Below are positions 29,307 to 37,346 of a DNA stretch of 64,000 nucleotides, in pieces; positions within the stretch are counted from its first letter, which is position 1; each line of letters begins with the position of its first letter. This stretch comes from Chitinophagaceae bacterium (GTDB lineage: Bacteria; Bacteroidota; Bacteroidia; Chitinophagales; Chitinophagaceae): assembly GCA_019638625.1 (NCBI GenBank), contig JAHBTK010000001.1, forward strand, positions 425,434-489,433, written 5' to 3'. The notes beneath the pieces are model-generated. The model did not search any database. It worked only from the letters and a program-made list of their open reading frames with translations, and had not been told where the DNA came from. The position numbers were made by a program, and so were the translations under genes.

Positions 29307-29375
29307 GGCAAAGGAGTTGTAAAACAGAAAATAAAAATACTTCCTCCGGCAGGCTGTAGGCGCAGTTATCAGATT

Positions 29376-31304
29376 TTAACCGTTTACCGCTACGGGGTTC
29401 CCTTTTTTTATCAGTTGCTTTACCGCATTGATAATAGCTTCCGTATCGTACCCGGCATCTTTTTGCAGTTGCTTTGGCGTGCCATGTTCTATGATGGTGT
29501 CCGGGATACCCAATATTGTAACATCTGCCCTGTATCCGTGACCGGCCATGAATTCCAGTACAGCGCTTCCAAAACCGCCTGCTACTGTTCCGTCTTCAAC
29601 CGTTACTATTTTGTCAAATTTCCGGAAAACCTCGTGCAGTAATTGTTCATCTATGGGTTTTACAAAACGCATATCGTAATGGGCAGGCTGAATACCGTCT
29701 GTACGCAGATCACGTATGGCGGCAGCCGCGAAATTGCCGGGATGCCCGAAGGATAGTATCGCTACATCCTGTCCGTCTTTCAGCTTTCTGCCGGTCCCTA
29801 TTTTTATTTCCTGCATGGCATTCCGCCATTCGGCTTGCACCCCTTCGCCACGTGGATACCGTATTACAAAAGGATGTTCCGTGGAAGGTAATTGCGCGGT
29901 ATACATCAGGTTGCGCAGTTCGCTTTCGTTCATCGGCGCACTTACGATCAGGTTGGGGATACAGCGCATATAGCTGATATCGTAAGCGCCGTGATGGGTT
30001 GCACCGTCTTCGCCTACCAGGCCGGCCCTGTCCAGGCAAAATACCACAGGCAGGTCCTGTATGGCAACATCGTGTATCACCTGGTCGTAGGCCCGCTGCA
30101 TAAAGGAAGAATAAATATTGCAGTACACCCTCATTCCCTGCGTAGCCAGCCCGGCGCTCAGCGTCACGGCGTGTTGCTCACAAATGCCCACATCAAATGC
30201 CCGGTCAGGCATTTTTTCCATCATGAATTTGAGGGATGATCCCGACGGCATTGCAGGCGTGATGCCCATAATGCGGTCGTTTTGTTCTGCCAGTTCCACC
30301 AGGGTATGCCCGAATACATCCTGGTATTTGGGCGGCTGGGGCAGGTCGAATTTCTTTTTATAAATTTCACCGGTTATCTTATCAAATAAGCCGGGTGCAT
30401 GCCATTTCGTTTGGTCCTGTTCCGCCAGCGAATATCCTTTACCCTTTACCGTTAGTATGTGCAGCAGTTTGGGACCAGGCATTGTTTTCAGATCCTGCAG
30501 CACATCCACCAGCTTATGCAGGTTGTGCCCGTCGATAGGCCCGAAATAACGCAGGTGCATGGCTTCAAACAGGTTACTGCTTTTATTTACAAAACCCTTG
30601 ATGCTGTGCTCCAGTTTGCTGGCCATTTCACGGGTGAACCGTTTCCCTACCGGCAATTTGCCCAGGGCGTTCCATATATCGTCCTTAAGGCGGTTATAGG
30701 TTTTGGAAGTGGTAATATCTGTCAGGTATTCTCTTAAGCCGCCCACATTCGGATCAATGCTCATGCAGTTGTCATTCAATACGATCAGCATATCCGCGTC
30801 CGCCACACCCGCATGGTTCATTCCCTCAAATGCCAGTCCCGCCGTCATGGCGCCATCGCCAATAATGGCCACCGACTTGCGGTCTTCTCCTTTGTATTTG
30901 GCAGCCATTGCCATGCCCAGCGCTGCCGATATGGAGGTAGAGGAATGTCCTACCCCAAAGCTGTCGTACTCGCTTTCCGCCCGTCGGGGAAAGCCGCTGA
31001 TCCCCTCATATTTCCTGTTGGTATGAAAAACATCCCGGCGGCCGGTAAGTATCTTATGTCCATAGGCCTGGTGACCTACATCCCATACCAACTGGTCGTA
31101 AGGGGTGTTGAAAACATAATGCAAAGCTACCGTTAGTTCCACCACACCCAGGCTGGCGCCAAAATGACCACCATGTACACTTACTACATCTATGATATAT
31201 TGACGGAGTTCTTCGCAAACCTGTAATAATTTGTCCTTTTCGATTTTTTTCAGATCTTCCGGACTGTTAATTTTCTGAAGGAGCGAACCGGGTGTTATTT
31301 CCAT
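29376..31304 (-). CDS. dxs: 1-deoxy-D-xylulose-5-phosphate synthase
   Basis: 642-residue thiamine-diphosphate enzyme that condenses pyruvate and glyceraldehyde-3-phosphate in the first step of the MEP isoprenoid pathway, and also supplies thiamine and pyridoxal synthesis. Visible are VHGGHFGASLGVVELT near the N-terminus, WDVGHQAYGHKILTGR, GHSSTSISAALGMA at about 116, the ThDP/Mg motif GDGAMTAGLAFEGMNHAG at about 150, and DRAGLVGEDGATHHG at about 425 in the transketolase central domain. ATG 31304 preferred over TTG three codons upstream, because a promoter-like sequence ends 26 bases before it. Monocistronic between two kinase pairs. Confidence 0.96.
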   Translation of the reverse strand: MEITPGSLLQKINSPEDLKKIEKDKLLQVCEELRQYIIDVVSVHGGHFGASLGVVELTVALHYVFNTPYDQLVWDVGHQAYGHKILTGRRDVFHTNRKYEGISGFPRRAESEYDSFGVGHSSTSISAALGMAMAAKYKGEDRKSVAIIGDGAMTAGLAFEGMNHAGVADADMLIVLNDNCMSIDPNVGGLREYLTDITTSKTYNRLKDDIWNALGKLPVGKRFTREMASKLEHSIKGFVNKSSNLFEAMHLRYFGPIDGHNLHKLVDVLQDLKTMPGPKLLHILTVKGKGYSLAEQDQTKWHAPGLFDKITGEIYKKKFDLPQPPKYQDVFGHTLVELAEQNDRIMGITPAMPSGSSLKFMMEKMPDRAFDVGICEQHAVTLSAGLATQGMRVYCNIYSSFMQRAYDQVIHDVAIQDLPVVFCLDRAGLVGEDGATHHGAYDISYMRCIPNLIVSAPMNESELRNLMYTAQLPSTEHPFVIRYPRGEGVQAEWRNAMQEIKIGTGRKLKDGQDVAILSFGHPGNFAAAAIRDLRTDGIQPAHYDMRFVKPIDEQLLHEVFRKFDKIVTVEDGTVAGGFGSAVLEFMAGHGYRADVTILGIPDTIIEHGTPKQLQKDAGYDTEAIINAVKQLIKKGNPVAVNG

Positions 31305-31329
31305 GTAATTCAATTAAAAAAACCGAACA

Positions 31330-31360
31330 CAAATGTAATGCATAAAAATCGTAGGGAAAA
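31330..31360 (-). promoter_or_regulatory. Promoter, Bacteroidota type, for dxs
   Basis: On the minus strand TTTT (complement of 31357-31360), a 19-base spacer and TACATTTG (complement of 31330-31337). The -7 box matches TAnnTTTG exactly; the -33 box has one mismatch. The leader to ATG 31304 would be about 20 bases. Confidence 0.5.
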
Positions 31361-31497
31361 TGGTTTGGTTTTTTATTTTTGTATTGATTAACAATCATTT
31401 ATATGTTTTTACAAAAATAATATCGCCGCTAAGCCTTATTTATCACCATTAGTAATACAAAGAGGCTTATACTTTCAGGAATTTTCTAGCTTTGAAT

Positions 31498-32550
31498 ATG
31501 GTTTCGCATAATTCGAAATACTGGCTCTGCCAGGCGGGCGGTTGGAGTTTTTTTGCATTGATCAATGTTTTCCTGGCCTATACTTACGGGTACGACATCA
31601 CCTGGAAGATGATTGCACGCCTGCTGGCGATGATGGCGATCGGCATCCCGCTGACGCATTTGTTGCGGAATGTCATTCTCAGCAGAAACTGGCTGGCGCT
31701 TCCATATGAAAGTGTTTTCGCCCGGCTTTTTCTCAGTGTGATCGTTACGGGGTTTGTCTACTCCTTTCTCTTTTTGGGGTCCCATGAATTATTGGGAATA
31801 AGCGAACTCACCCCCGGCGAAAAACACCCTTTTTTTAACAGTGTAATGCTGAAAACCTTTGACTGTATTTTCGTACTCTTTATCTGGGTGCTGATTTATT
31901 ACCTGTATCACTATTTTCAAAGAAATAAGAAAAGGGAAGTTGATACATTCAAGTTACAGTCGCTGGTGAAGGAACTGGAATTAAAGACGATAAAAGCGCA
32001 TATCAACCCGCATTTTATTTTTAATGCGCTCAACAGCATACGGGCCCTGGTGGACGAAGACCCCCCACGGGCAAGAAGCGCTATTACAGAATTAAGTAAT
32101 ATTCTTAGAAGCAGCCTGCAGGTGGAAAAGATGGAGACGGTTCCCCTGAAGCAGGAACTGGATATAGTAAAGGATTACCTGGCTTTGGAACAAATGCGTT
32201 TTGAAGAAAGACTGAAAGTGGATTTTGAAATTGACGAGGATACCCTGCAGCAGCCCGTTCCCCCGATGATGCTGCAAACACTGGCGGAAAACGCCATTAA
32301 ACATGGTATCAGCCGGCAGGTAAACGGAGGCAGGATCGTCATCACGTCCGATTTTGTAAATGACCATCATGAAATTACCGTAAGGAATACCGGACTGTTA
32401 AATGGTCATGCCAGCCTGCAGGGCTTTGGTATCAAAAGCACGATAGACCGCTTAAAACTGCTCTACGGCTCTGAGGCTTCCTTTGAGATAAAGGATATTC
32501 CGGGGGAAATGGTGGAAGCCCGCCTGGTCATGCCCGTACAAACGCTTTAA
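31498..32550 (+). CDS. LytS-type sensor histidine kinase (His_kinase PF06580)
   Basis: 350-residue membrane kinase with four N-terminal helices (about 12-31, 38-58, 76-97 and 119-138), no extracellular domain, then a linker (KLQSLVKELELKTIKA), the phospho-acceptor motif INPHFIFNALNSIRALV at about 167-183, and an ATPase domain with LAENAIKHGISRQ at about 261 and a GFGIKST glycine box. ATG 31498 follows a TAGCTTTG box (31487-31494) by three bases, so either the transcript is nearly leaderless or that box is fortuitous. Seventeen bases separate it from its response regulator. Stimulus unknown. Confidence 0.93.
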   Translation: MVSHNSKYWLCQAGGWSFFALINVFLAYTYGYDITWKMIARLLAMMAIGIPLTHLLRNVILSRNWLALPYESVFARLFLSVIVTGFVYSFLFLGSHELLGISELTPGEKHPFFNSVMLKTFDCIFVLFIWVLIYYLYHYFQRNKKREVDTFKLQSLVKELELKTIKAHINPHFIFNALNSIRALVDEDPPRARSAITELSNILRSSLQVEKMETVPLKQELDIVKDYLALEQMRFEERLKVDFEIDEDTLQQPVPPMMLQTLAENAIKHGISRQVNGGRIVITSDFVNDHHEITVRNTGLLNGHASLQGFGIKSTIDRLKLLYGSEASFEIKDIPGEMVEARLVMPVQTL

Positions 32551-32567
32551 CAATAAATTATCAAAAC

Positions 32568-33302
32568 ATGGTGAAAGCTATTATCATCGACGATGAAAGA
32601 CTTGCAAGAACAGAACTCAGAAAGTTGTTGCAGGATCATCCTGAAGTGGAAGTGATCGCAGAGGCGGCGAATGCGAATGAAGGTATTGAAAAAATAGACC
32701 TTTTAAAACCTGATCTTGTTTTTCTGGATATACAGATGCCTGGTAAAACGGGTTTTGACCTGCTGGCGGAACTTGACCGCTCCCCCCAGGTGATATTTAC
32801 TACTGCATACGACGAGTATGCGTTGAAGGCTTTTGAAGTGAATGCCCTGGATTACCTGCTGAAACCTGTGGAACCCAAGCGGCTGGCAGATGCATTGCTG
32901 AAGCTGGAGTCGGAGGAGAAAGAAGCGACGGAAGCTGATGCCGAAACAACCGGCAACCGGAATATCCTGGGTGAACAGGACCAGGTATTTGTAAAAGACG
33001 GGGAGCGCTGCTGGTTTGTGAAGCTGGGCGAAATCAGGCTTTTTGAAAGCGTGGGTAATTATGCCCGTGTATTTTTCAGCACCCATAAACCCCTCATCTT
33101 AAAAAGCCTGAACGCGCTGGAGGACCGGCTGGATGAAAAGGTTTTCTTCCGCGCCAACCGGAAACATATTGTGAATCTTCGCATGATAGAAAAAGTAGAG
33201 CCCTATTTTAATGGTGGATTACTGCTGGAGATAAAGGGCGGAGAGAAAATAGAGGTAAGCCGGCGCCAGGCGGTAAAATTTAAAGAGATGATGAGCTTCT
33301 AG
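32568..33302 (+). CDS. LytTR family response regulator
   Basis: 244-residue partner of the upstream kinase. Receiver domain: AIIIDDERLARTELRKLL, phospho-acceptor in VFLDIQMPGKTG at about residue 54, Thr in FTTAYDEYALKAF, Lys in YLLKPVEPKRL. An acidic linker (EEKEATEADAETTG) leads to a LytTR domain from about 138 (DQVFVKDGERCWFVKLGEI; FFRANRKHIVNLRMI). It would bind direct-repeat LytTR sites as a dimer; no site was identified in this window. Confidence 0.95.
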   Translation: MVKAIIIDDERLARTELRKLLQDHPEVEVIAEAANANEGIEKIDLLKPDLVFLDIQMPGKTGFDLLAELDRSPQVIFTTAYDEYALKAFEVNALDYLLKPVEPKRLADALLKLESEEKEATEADAETTGNRNILGEQDQVFVKDGERCWFVKLGEIRLFESVGNYARVFFSTHKPLILKSLNALEDRLDEKVFFRANRKHIVNLRMIEKVEPYFNGGLLLEIKGGEKIEVSRRQAVKFKEMMSF

Positions 33303-33498
33303 CATCTTTTTCCATAAAAATTAGTTAATACGGGCGCATTCGTAGTTGTAAAGAAAATAATCACACTATTTTCACGCTCGCCGAACAAGTACAATTTTTG
33401 TATTGCTGTTTTACATTTAAATTGAATTAAGACTGAACAAACTTTACACAATTTTTCATACCTGGTACCTAAATTAAATCCGGAATGAAAAATTTATG

Positions 33499-33506
33499 TA
33501 CGTTTG
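33499..33506 (+). promoter_or_regulatory. Possible -7 box ahead of exbB-like gene
   Basis: TACGTTTG matches TAnnTTTG exactly and lies 25 bases before ATG 33531, but no TTTG was found at the right distance upstream, so only the -7 element is supported. Confidence 0.35.
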
Positions 33507-33530
33507 TTGCACTTTCAACAAGAATTCAAT

Positions 33531-34232
33531 ATGATTTTTTATTTTCTGCAAGTACCTGCCGATTCGCTGAGTAGAGCTGCCGCTGCCCTGCATGGGATTC
33601 CTGAACCTGGCACTACCATTAGCCTCTGGGACCTGTTGATGTCCGGTGGCTGGCTCATGGTGCCGCTCTTCCTGTTGCTGATACTGGCTATATTTTTCTT
33701 CTTTGAGCGGATGATCGCGATACGGAATGCCGGCAAGGTAGACTACAATTTTATGAGTATCATAAGAGACCATGTAACCAATGGAAATGTGACGGCTGCC
33801 CGGTCTCTGGCGAGAAATACTTTTAACCCGGTAGCCCGGATGATAGACAAAGGGCTGCAGCGCATCGGGAAACCAATTGAGGCGATTGAAAAAAGCATGG
33901 AAAACGTGGGTAAGCTGGAGATATACAAAATGGAGCGGAATATCTCGGTGCTGTCGCTGATAGCGGGTATCGCGCCGATGTTCGGTTTCCTCGGTACGAT
34001 CGTAGGGATGGTGCAGTTGTTTTATGGTATTTCATCTACGGGGGAGTACACCCTCAGTACCATCGCGGGTGGTATCTATACCAAAATGGTGACCTCCGCC
34101 ACCGGTTTGATCATCGGGTTGCTGGCTTATGTGGGATATAACTACCTGAACGCGCAGATTGACAAGAACGTGAATAAAATGGAAGCAGCGAGCGCAGAGT
34201 TTATTGATCTGCTATACGAGCCAACCAAATAA
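33531..34232 (+). CDS. MotA/TolQ/ExbB proton channel family protein
   Basis: 233-residue inner-membrane protein with three helices: about 40-62 (GGWLMVPLFLLLILAIFFFF), about 137-160 (SLIAGIAPMFGFLGTIVGMV) and about 180-200. The large cytoplasmic loop between helices 1 and 2 and the GFLGTIVGM motif are typical of ExbB/TolQ. Together with the ExbD-like protein 18 bases downstream it uses the proton gradient to power a TonB-dependent transporter or envelope machine. ATG 33531 chosen over an upstream TTG because the latter lies within the -7-like box. Confidence 0.94.
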   Translation: MIFYFLQVPADSLSRAAAALHGIPEPGTTISLWDLLMSGGWLMVPLFLLLILAIFFFFERMIAIRNAGKVDYNFMSIIRDHVTNGNVTAARSLARNTFNPVARMIDKGLQRIGKPIEAIEKSMENVGKLEIYKMERNISVLSLIAGIAPMFGFLGTIVGMVQLFYGISSTGEYTLSTIAGGIYTKMVTSATGLIIGLLAYVGYNYLNAQIDKNVNKMEAASAEFIDLLYEPTK

Positions 34233-34250
34233 GTTGAAAATACAACGGTA

Positions 34251-34646
34251 ATGAATTTACGCAAAAAACTGAGGAGTCATGGGGAGGTGCACACGGGGGC
34301 GCTGAACGATATATTGTTCATACTATTGCTGTTTTTTCTTATCGTTTCCACCCTTGCCAATCCTAACGTGATCAAGGTATCTGCGCCCAGGGGTAAAAGC
34401 GACACTAATAAGGCCAAACAAACGGTAGTGGTATCTATCGATAAAAATAACCAGGCATATATCGGTCAGAAAAAAATTTCCATGGATGCCCTGGAAGAAG
34501 AATTGCGACTCGTGCTGTCGAAAGAGGAAAACCCCTCCGTAGTAGTGAACGCGGACACCGCGGGGCACTGGGGGGATGTGTATAAGGTGTTGCAGACAGC
34601 CAAAAAGCTGGGCGCCTCTGCGGTGGCGTCGGTAAACGCCAATTGA
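34251..34646 (+). CDS. ExbD/TolR family biopolymer transport protein
   Basis: 131-residue inner-membrane protein with one helix at about 20-40 (LNDILFILLLFFLIVSTL) preceded by the short cytoplasmic tail MNLRKKLRSHGEVHTGA. The Asp in the LNDILFILL segment is the proton-pathway residue of the family. The periplasmic domain (KQTVVVSIDKNNQAYIGQKK...) has the ExbD fold. Forms the stator with the upstream ExbB-like protein. No TonB is adjacent, so the pair could serve TonB-like proteins elsewhere. Confidence 0.94.
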   Translation: MNLRKKLRSHGEVHTGALNDILFILLLFFLIVSTLANPNVIKVSAPRGKSDTNKAKQTVVVSIDKNNQAYIGQKKISMDALEEELRLVLSKEENPSVVVNADTAGHWGDVYKVLQTAKKLGASAVASVNAN

Positions 34647-34909
34647 TTTCCTGCCTTCATACCGGTTTCATATTATCTCCATGTGTTTATTGGAGGCCAA
34701 CGCGTATTGTCTAAACGGCTAATCACCAATGTCATTAATTTAAAAAGACTGCTTCACTACCCCAATGATTGGGGTCTCCCTGATTGTATCCCCGCAGTAA
34801 AAATTGTTACCATACAATAAATAATCCATAAAAAAGTTTAATACTGAAGGATAAAGGCCGGTAGGTCCGGCTTGTCTTATCCCGGATTTTTAAACCGTTC
34901 CAATATTCA

Positions 34910-36316
34910 ATGAAACACTGTATTCATCACCTCTGCCGTGTCTGTATCTTATTGGTTGTTATTGGCCTGCAGGCGAATGCGACAAATGTGGAGTATACGG
35001 GAAACCCCGTTTCCGGACGGGCGGAAGACCCTATTATCAATACCATCAACCTTGTCAGCGGCATTAGTACTATATGCCATAGCACTTCACCGGGACTTAT
35101 CATGGGTACCAATCCGGGCGACGGGATCGGCAGCTATACTTACCAGTGGCAAAGCAGCACCACGTCTGCTTCTGCAGGCTTTTCCGATATCGCTTCCGGG
35201 GATATCAGAGACTACACTCCGGGAAACCTGAATGTGACCACCTGGTACCGCAGAATTGTTACCACTTCCGAAGAAACCAGCATTTCCAATGTAATACAAA
35301 TAACCGTCATACCGGCTACCGTTGATCTTGTGATCCATGACCCTGCAGCGGTTTGTTCGCCGCAAACAGTGGACCTTACAGCAGCGGCTATCGTGGCCGG
35401 TAGCACTCCGGGATTGACGTTTACTTATCACAATACCGCGGCCGATACAGAAGAAATCTCCAATCCTTCCGCCATCGGCAGCGCTGTTGCTCTTGACAGG
35501 AATTATTATATCAAAGCAACCAATACCTGTGGCGATGAGGATGTAAAGCCGGTGCGGGTAGTCATCAACATCCCCCCTGATCTGTCCGTTACAGCCCCGT
35601 CTGCCCCGGTTTGTAAGGGTGCAGAGGTTCAGCTTACGGCAGTATCTGCCGGAAGTAGTATTGAGTGGCAGGGACTGGGGGCAGGCGAAATTTTAAATGT
35701 AAACCCGCAATCCACCACTTCTTACACAGCGATAGCCAGGTCGCCGGAAGGCTGTACCAGCACTGAAACCGCTACTGTAAACGTAATAAATTTCACCATG
35801 CAGCTCACCGCCAACCCCAGTTCGATAAGTCCCGGGGACCCGGTAACACTTACGTCTTCGGCCAATGCGATACATGGTGTCAGCGCCTGGTTACCGGAAT
35901 CTCATTTTGCCAACCAGATAGCGACCGTGCAGACAATCACGGTAACGGATACTGTAAAAACCTTTTCCGTAGTAGGTGTTTCCGAAGAGGGTTGCCGGGA
36001 TACTGCCAGCACTACAATATCTGTTGATGTGCCCATCAGTGAAGGCGACACTTTTATTCCCAATGCGTTTACGCCCAATGGCGATGGCAAGAACGATATA
36101 TTTAAAGTGTATGGGTCCGCCATCCGCGAAGTAGATATAAGGATCTATAACCAGTGGGGAAACTTCATATTTGAAACCAAAGACAATACACTCGGTTGGG
36201 ACGGCACCCAAAAGGGAAGACCACAACCGGTAGGCGTCTATTTATATGTGATTAAAATCCGGCTCAACAACGAGGACAGCTTTATCAAAAAGGGTTCCGT
36301 AAGCCTGATACGATAA
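34910..36316 (+). CDS. Secreted protein with T9SS type B (CHU_C/gliding motility-associated) sorting domain
   Basis: 468-residue exported protein with a signal peptide of about 23 residues (CILLVVIGLQANA). Ig-like/PKD-like repeats rich in Thr and Ser (SVTAPSAPVCKGAEVQLTA; TANPSSISPGDPVTLTSS) fill the middle. At about 383 begins the gliding-motility-associated C-terminal domain PNAFTPNGDGKNDIFKV, with IRIYNQWGNFIFET and GVYLYVIKI. This domain directs secretion by the type IX system, often with a PorP/SprF partner, and such a gene follows 10 bases downstream. Probably a cell-surface adhesin-like protein. Confidence 0.93.
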   Translation: MKHCIHHLCRVCILLVVIGLQANATNVEYTGNPVSGRAEDPIINTINLVSGISTICHSTSPGLIMGTNPGDGIGSYTYQWQSSTTSASAGFSDIASGDIRDYTPGNLNVTTWYRRIVTTSEETSISNVIQITVIPATVDLVIHDPAAVCSPQTVDLTAAAIVAGSTPGLTFTYHNTAADTEEISNPSAIGSAVALDRNYYIKATNTCGDEDVKPVRVVINIPPDLSVTAPSAPVCKGAEVQLTAVSAGSSIEWQGLGAGEILNVNPQSTTSYTAIARSPEGCTSTETATVNVINFTMQLTANPSSISPGDPVTLTSSANAIHGVSAWLPESHFANQIATVQTITVTDTVKTFSVVGVSEEGCRDTASTTISVDVPISEGDTFIPNAFTPNGDGKNDIFKVYGSAIREVDIRIYNQWGNFIFETKDNTLGWDGTQKGRPQPVGVYLYVIKIRLNNEDSFIKKGSVSLIR

Positions 36317-36326
36317 AACGATAAGG

Positions 36327-37322
36327 ATGAAGAAAAAGATTTGGCATATCCTGTTTACAATTTTTATTGTAGCCATAGGGAAACTGAATGCCCAGGTGGA
36401 TCCTCATTTTTCGCAGTACTTTATTCAGCCCATGTTCCTGAACCCGGCATTGACGGGCGCCATAGAGGGCGACTATCGTGTGTCTGCGATCTGGAGGAGC
36501 CAGTACAACAATACTTTCAATACCCAGGGAGTGGCGGCGGAAATGGTTACCAATAAAAACCTGAATATCGGGTTGAACGTTCTCAATCAAATGTCTTCAG
36601 GCGGTGCATACAATTTTACCAATGCGCAATTGAGCGTTGCTTACACAGGCATACGGTTTAACAACCATTTCGTAACGATGGCGATGCAGGCGGGTATGCT
36701 CAACCGAAGGTTCAATGTGAATAAACTGCAATTTGGCGACCAGTGGTTACCGGGTATAGGGTTCGATCACAACCTGCCTACTACGGAGGTATTTACCAAA
36801 CCTTCCGCTTCCGCATTTGATGCCGGAGCCGGCATTTTATACTACGACGCTACCCCGGACAGGAGTGTTAACCTCTTTGCCGGCGCTGCTGCTTTTCATC
36901 TTACGCAACCACAGGACCCGTTTATATCCGGCACTTCGGAAAACGGGAAATTACCGATACGATACAGTGCCCATGCAGGCGCCAGGATACTGGTGAATGA
37001 TTTTGTGAATCTGGTGCCCAATGTGCTTTATATGCGGCAGGGAAACGCCGAGGAAAAAATGGTGGGCGCTTACCTGCAGATAAAGGCAAATGAAAAGACC
37101 GACCTGATGCTGGGCGCAAACTGGCGGATGGGGGATGCAGCCTCACCTTTCGGAGGATTTTACTACAATGGTTTTACGGTAGGCATAAGTTATGATGTAA
37201 CGGCTTCTACCAAAGACGCCATGGCTATCAACCGTAACAGCCTGGAAGTTTCTCTTTCCTATACCTGGTGGAGAAAGAAAGCAACGGTTGAGACCAAACC
37301 ATTCTTTTGTCCACGTTTTTAA
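36327..37322 (+). CDS. Type IX secretion membrane protein, PorP/SprF family
   Basis: 331-residue outer-membrane beta-barrel protein. Signal peptide about 1-22 ending NAQ, then the family opening VDPHFSQYFIQPMFLNPALTG, and a C-terminal aromatic residue (PFFCPRF). In Flavobacterium, SprF is needed to export its T9SS type B substrate SprB; by analogy this protein should export or anchor the product of the gene immediately upstream. It is sandwiched between that gene and an OmpA-family gene in one operon. Confidence 0.94.
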   Translation: MKKKIWHILFTIFIVAIGKLNAQVDPHFSQYFIQPMFLNPALTGAIEGDYRVSAIWRSQYNNTFNTQGVAAEMVTNKNLNIGLNVLNQMSSGGAYNFTNAQLSVAYTGIRFNNHFVTMAMQAGMLNRRFNVNKLQFGDQWLPGIGFDHNLPTTEVFTKPSASAFDAGAGILYYDATPDRSVNLFAGAAAFHLTQPQDPFISGTSENGKLPIRYSAHAGARILVNDFVNLVPNVLYMRQGNAEEKMVGAYLQIKANEKTDLMLGANWRMGDAASPFGGFYYNGFTVGISYDVTASTKDAMAINRNSLEVSLSYTWWRKKATVETKPFFCPRF

Positions 37323-37346
37323 CTGATACTTCTAAAAGATCGTATT

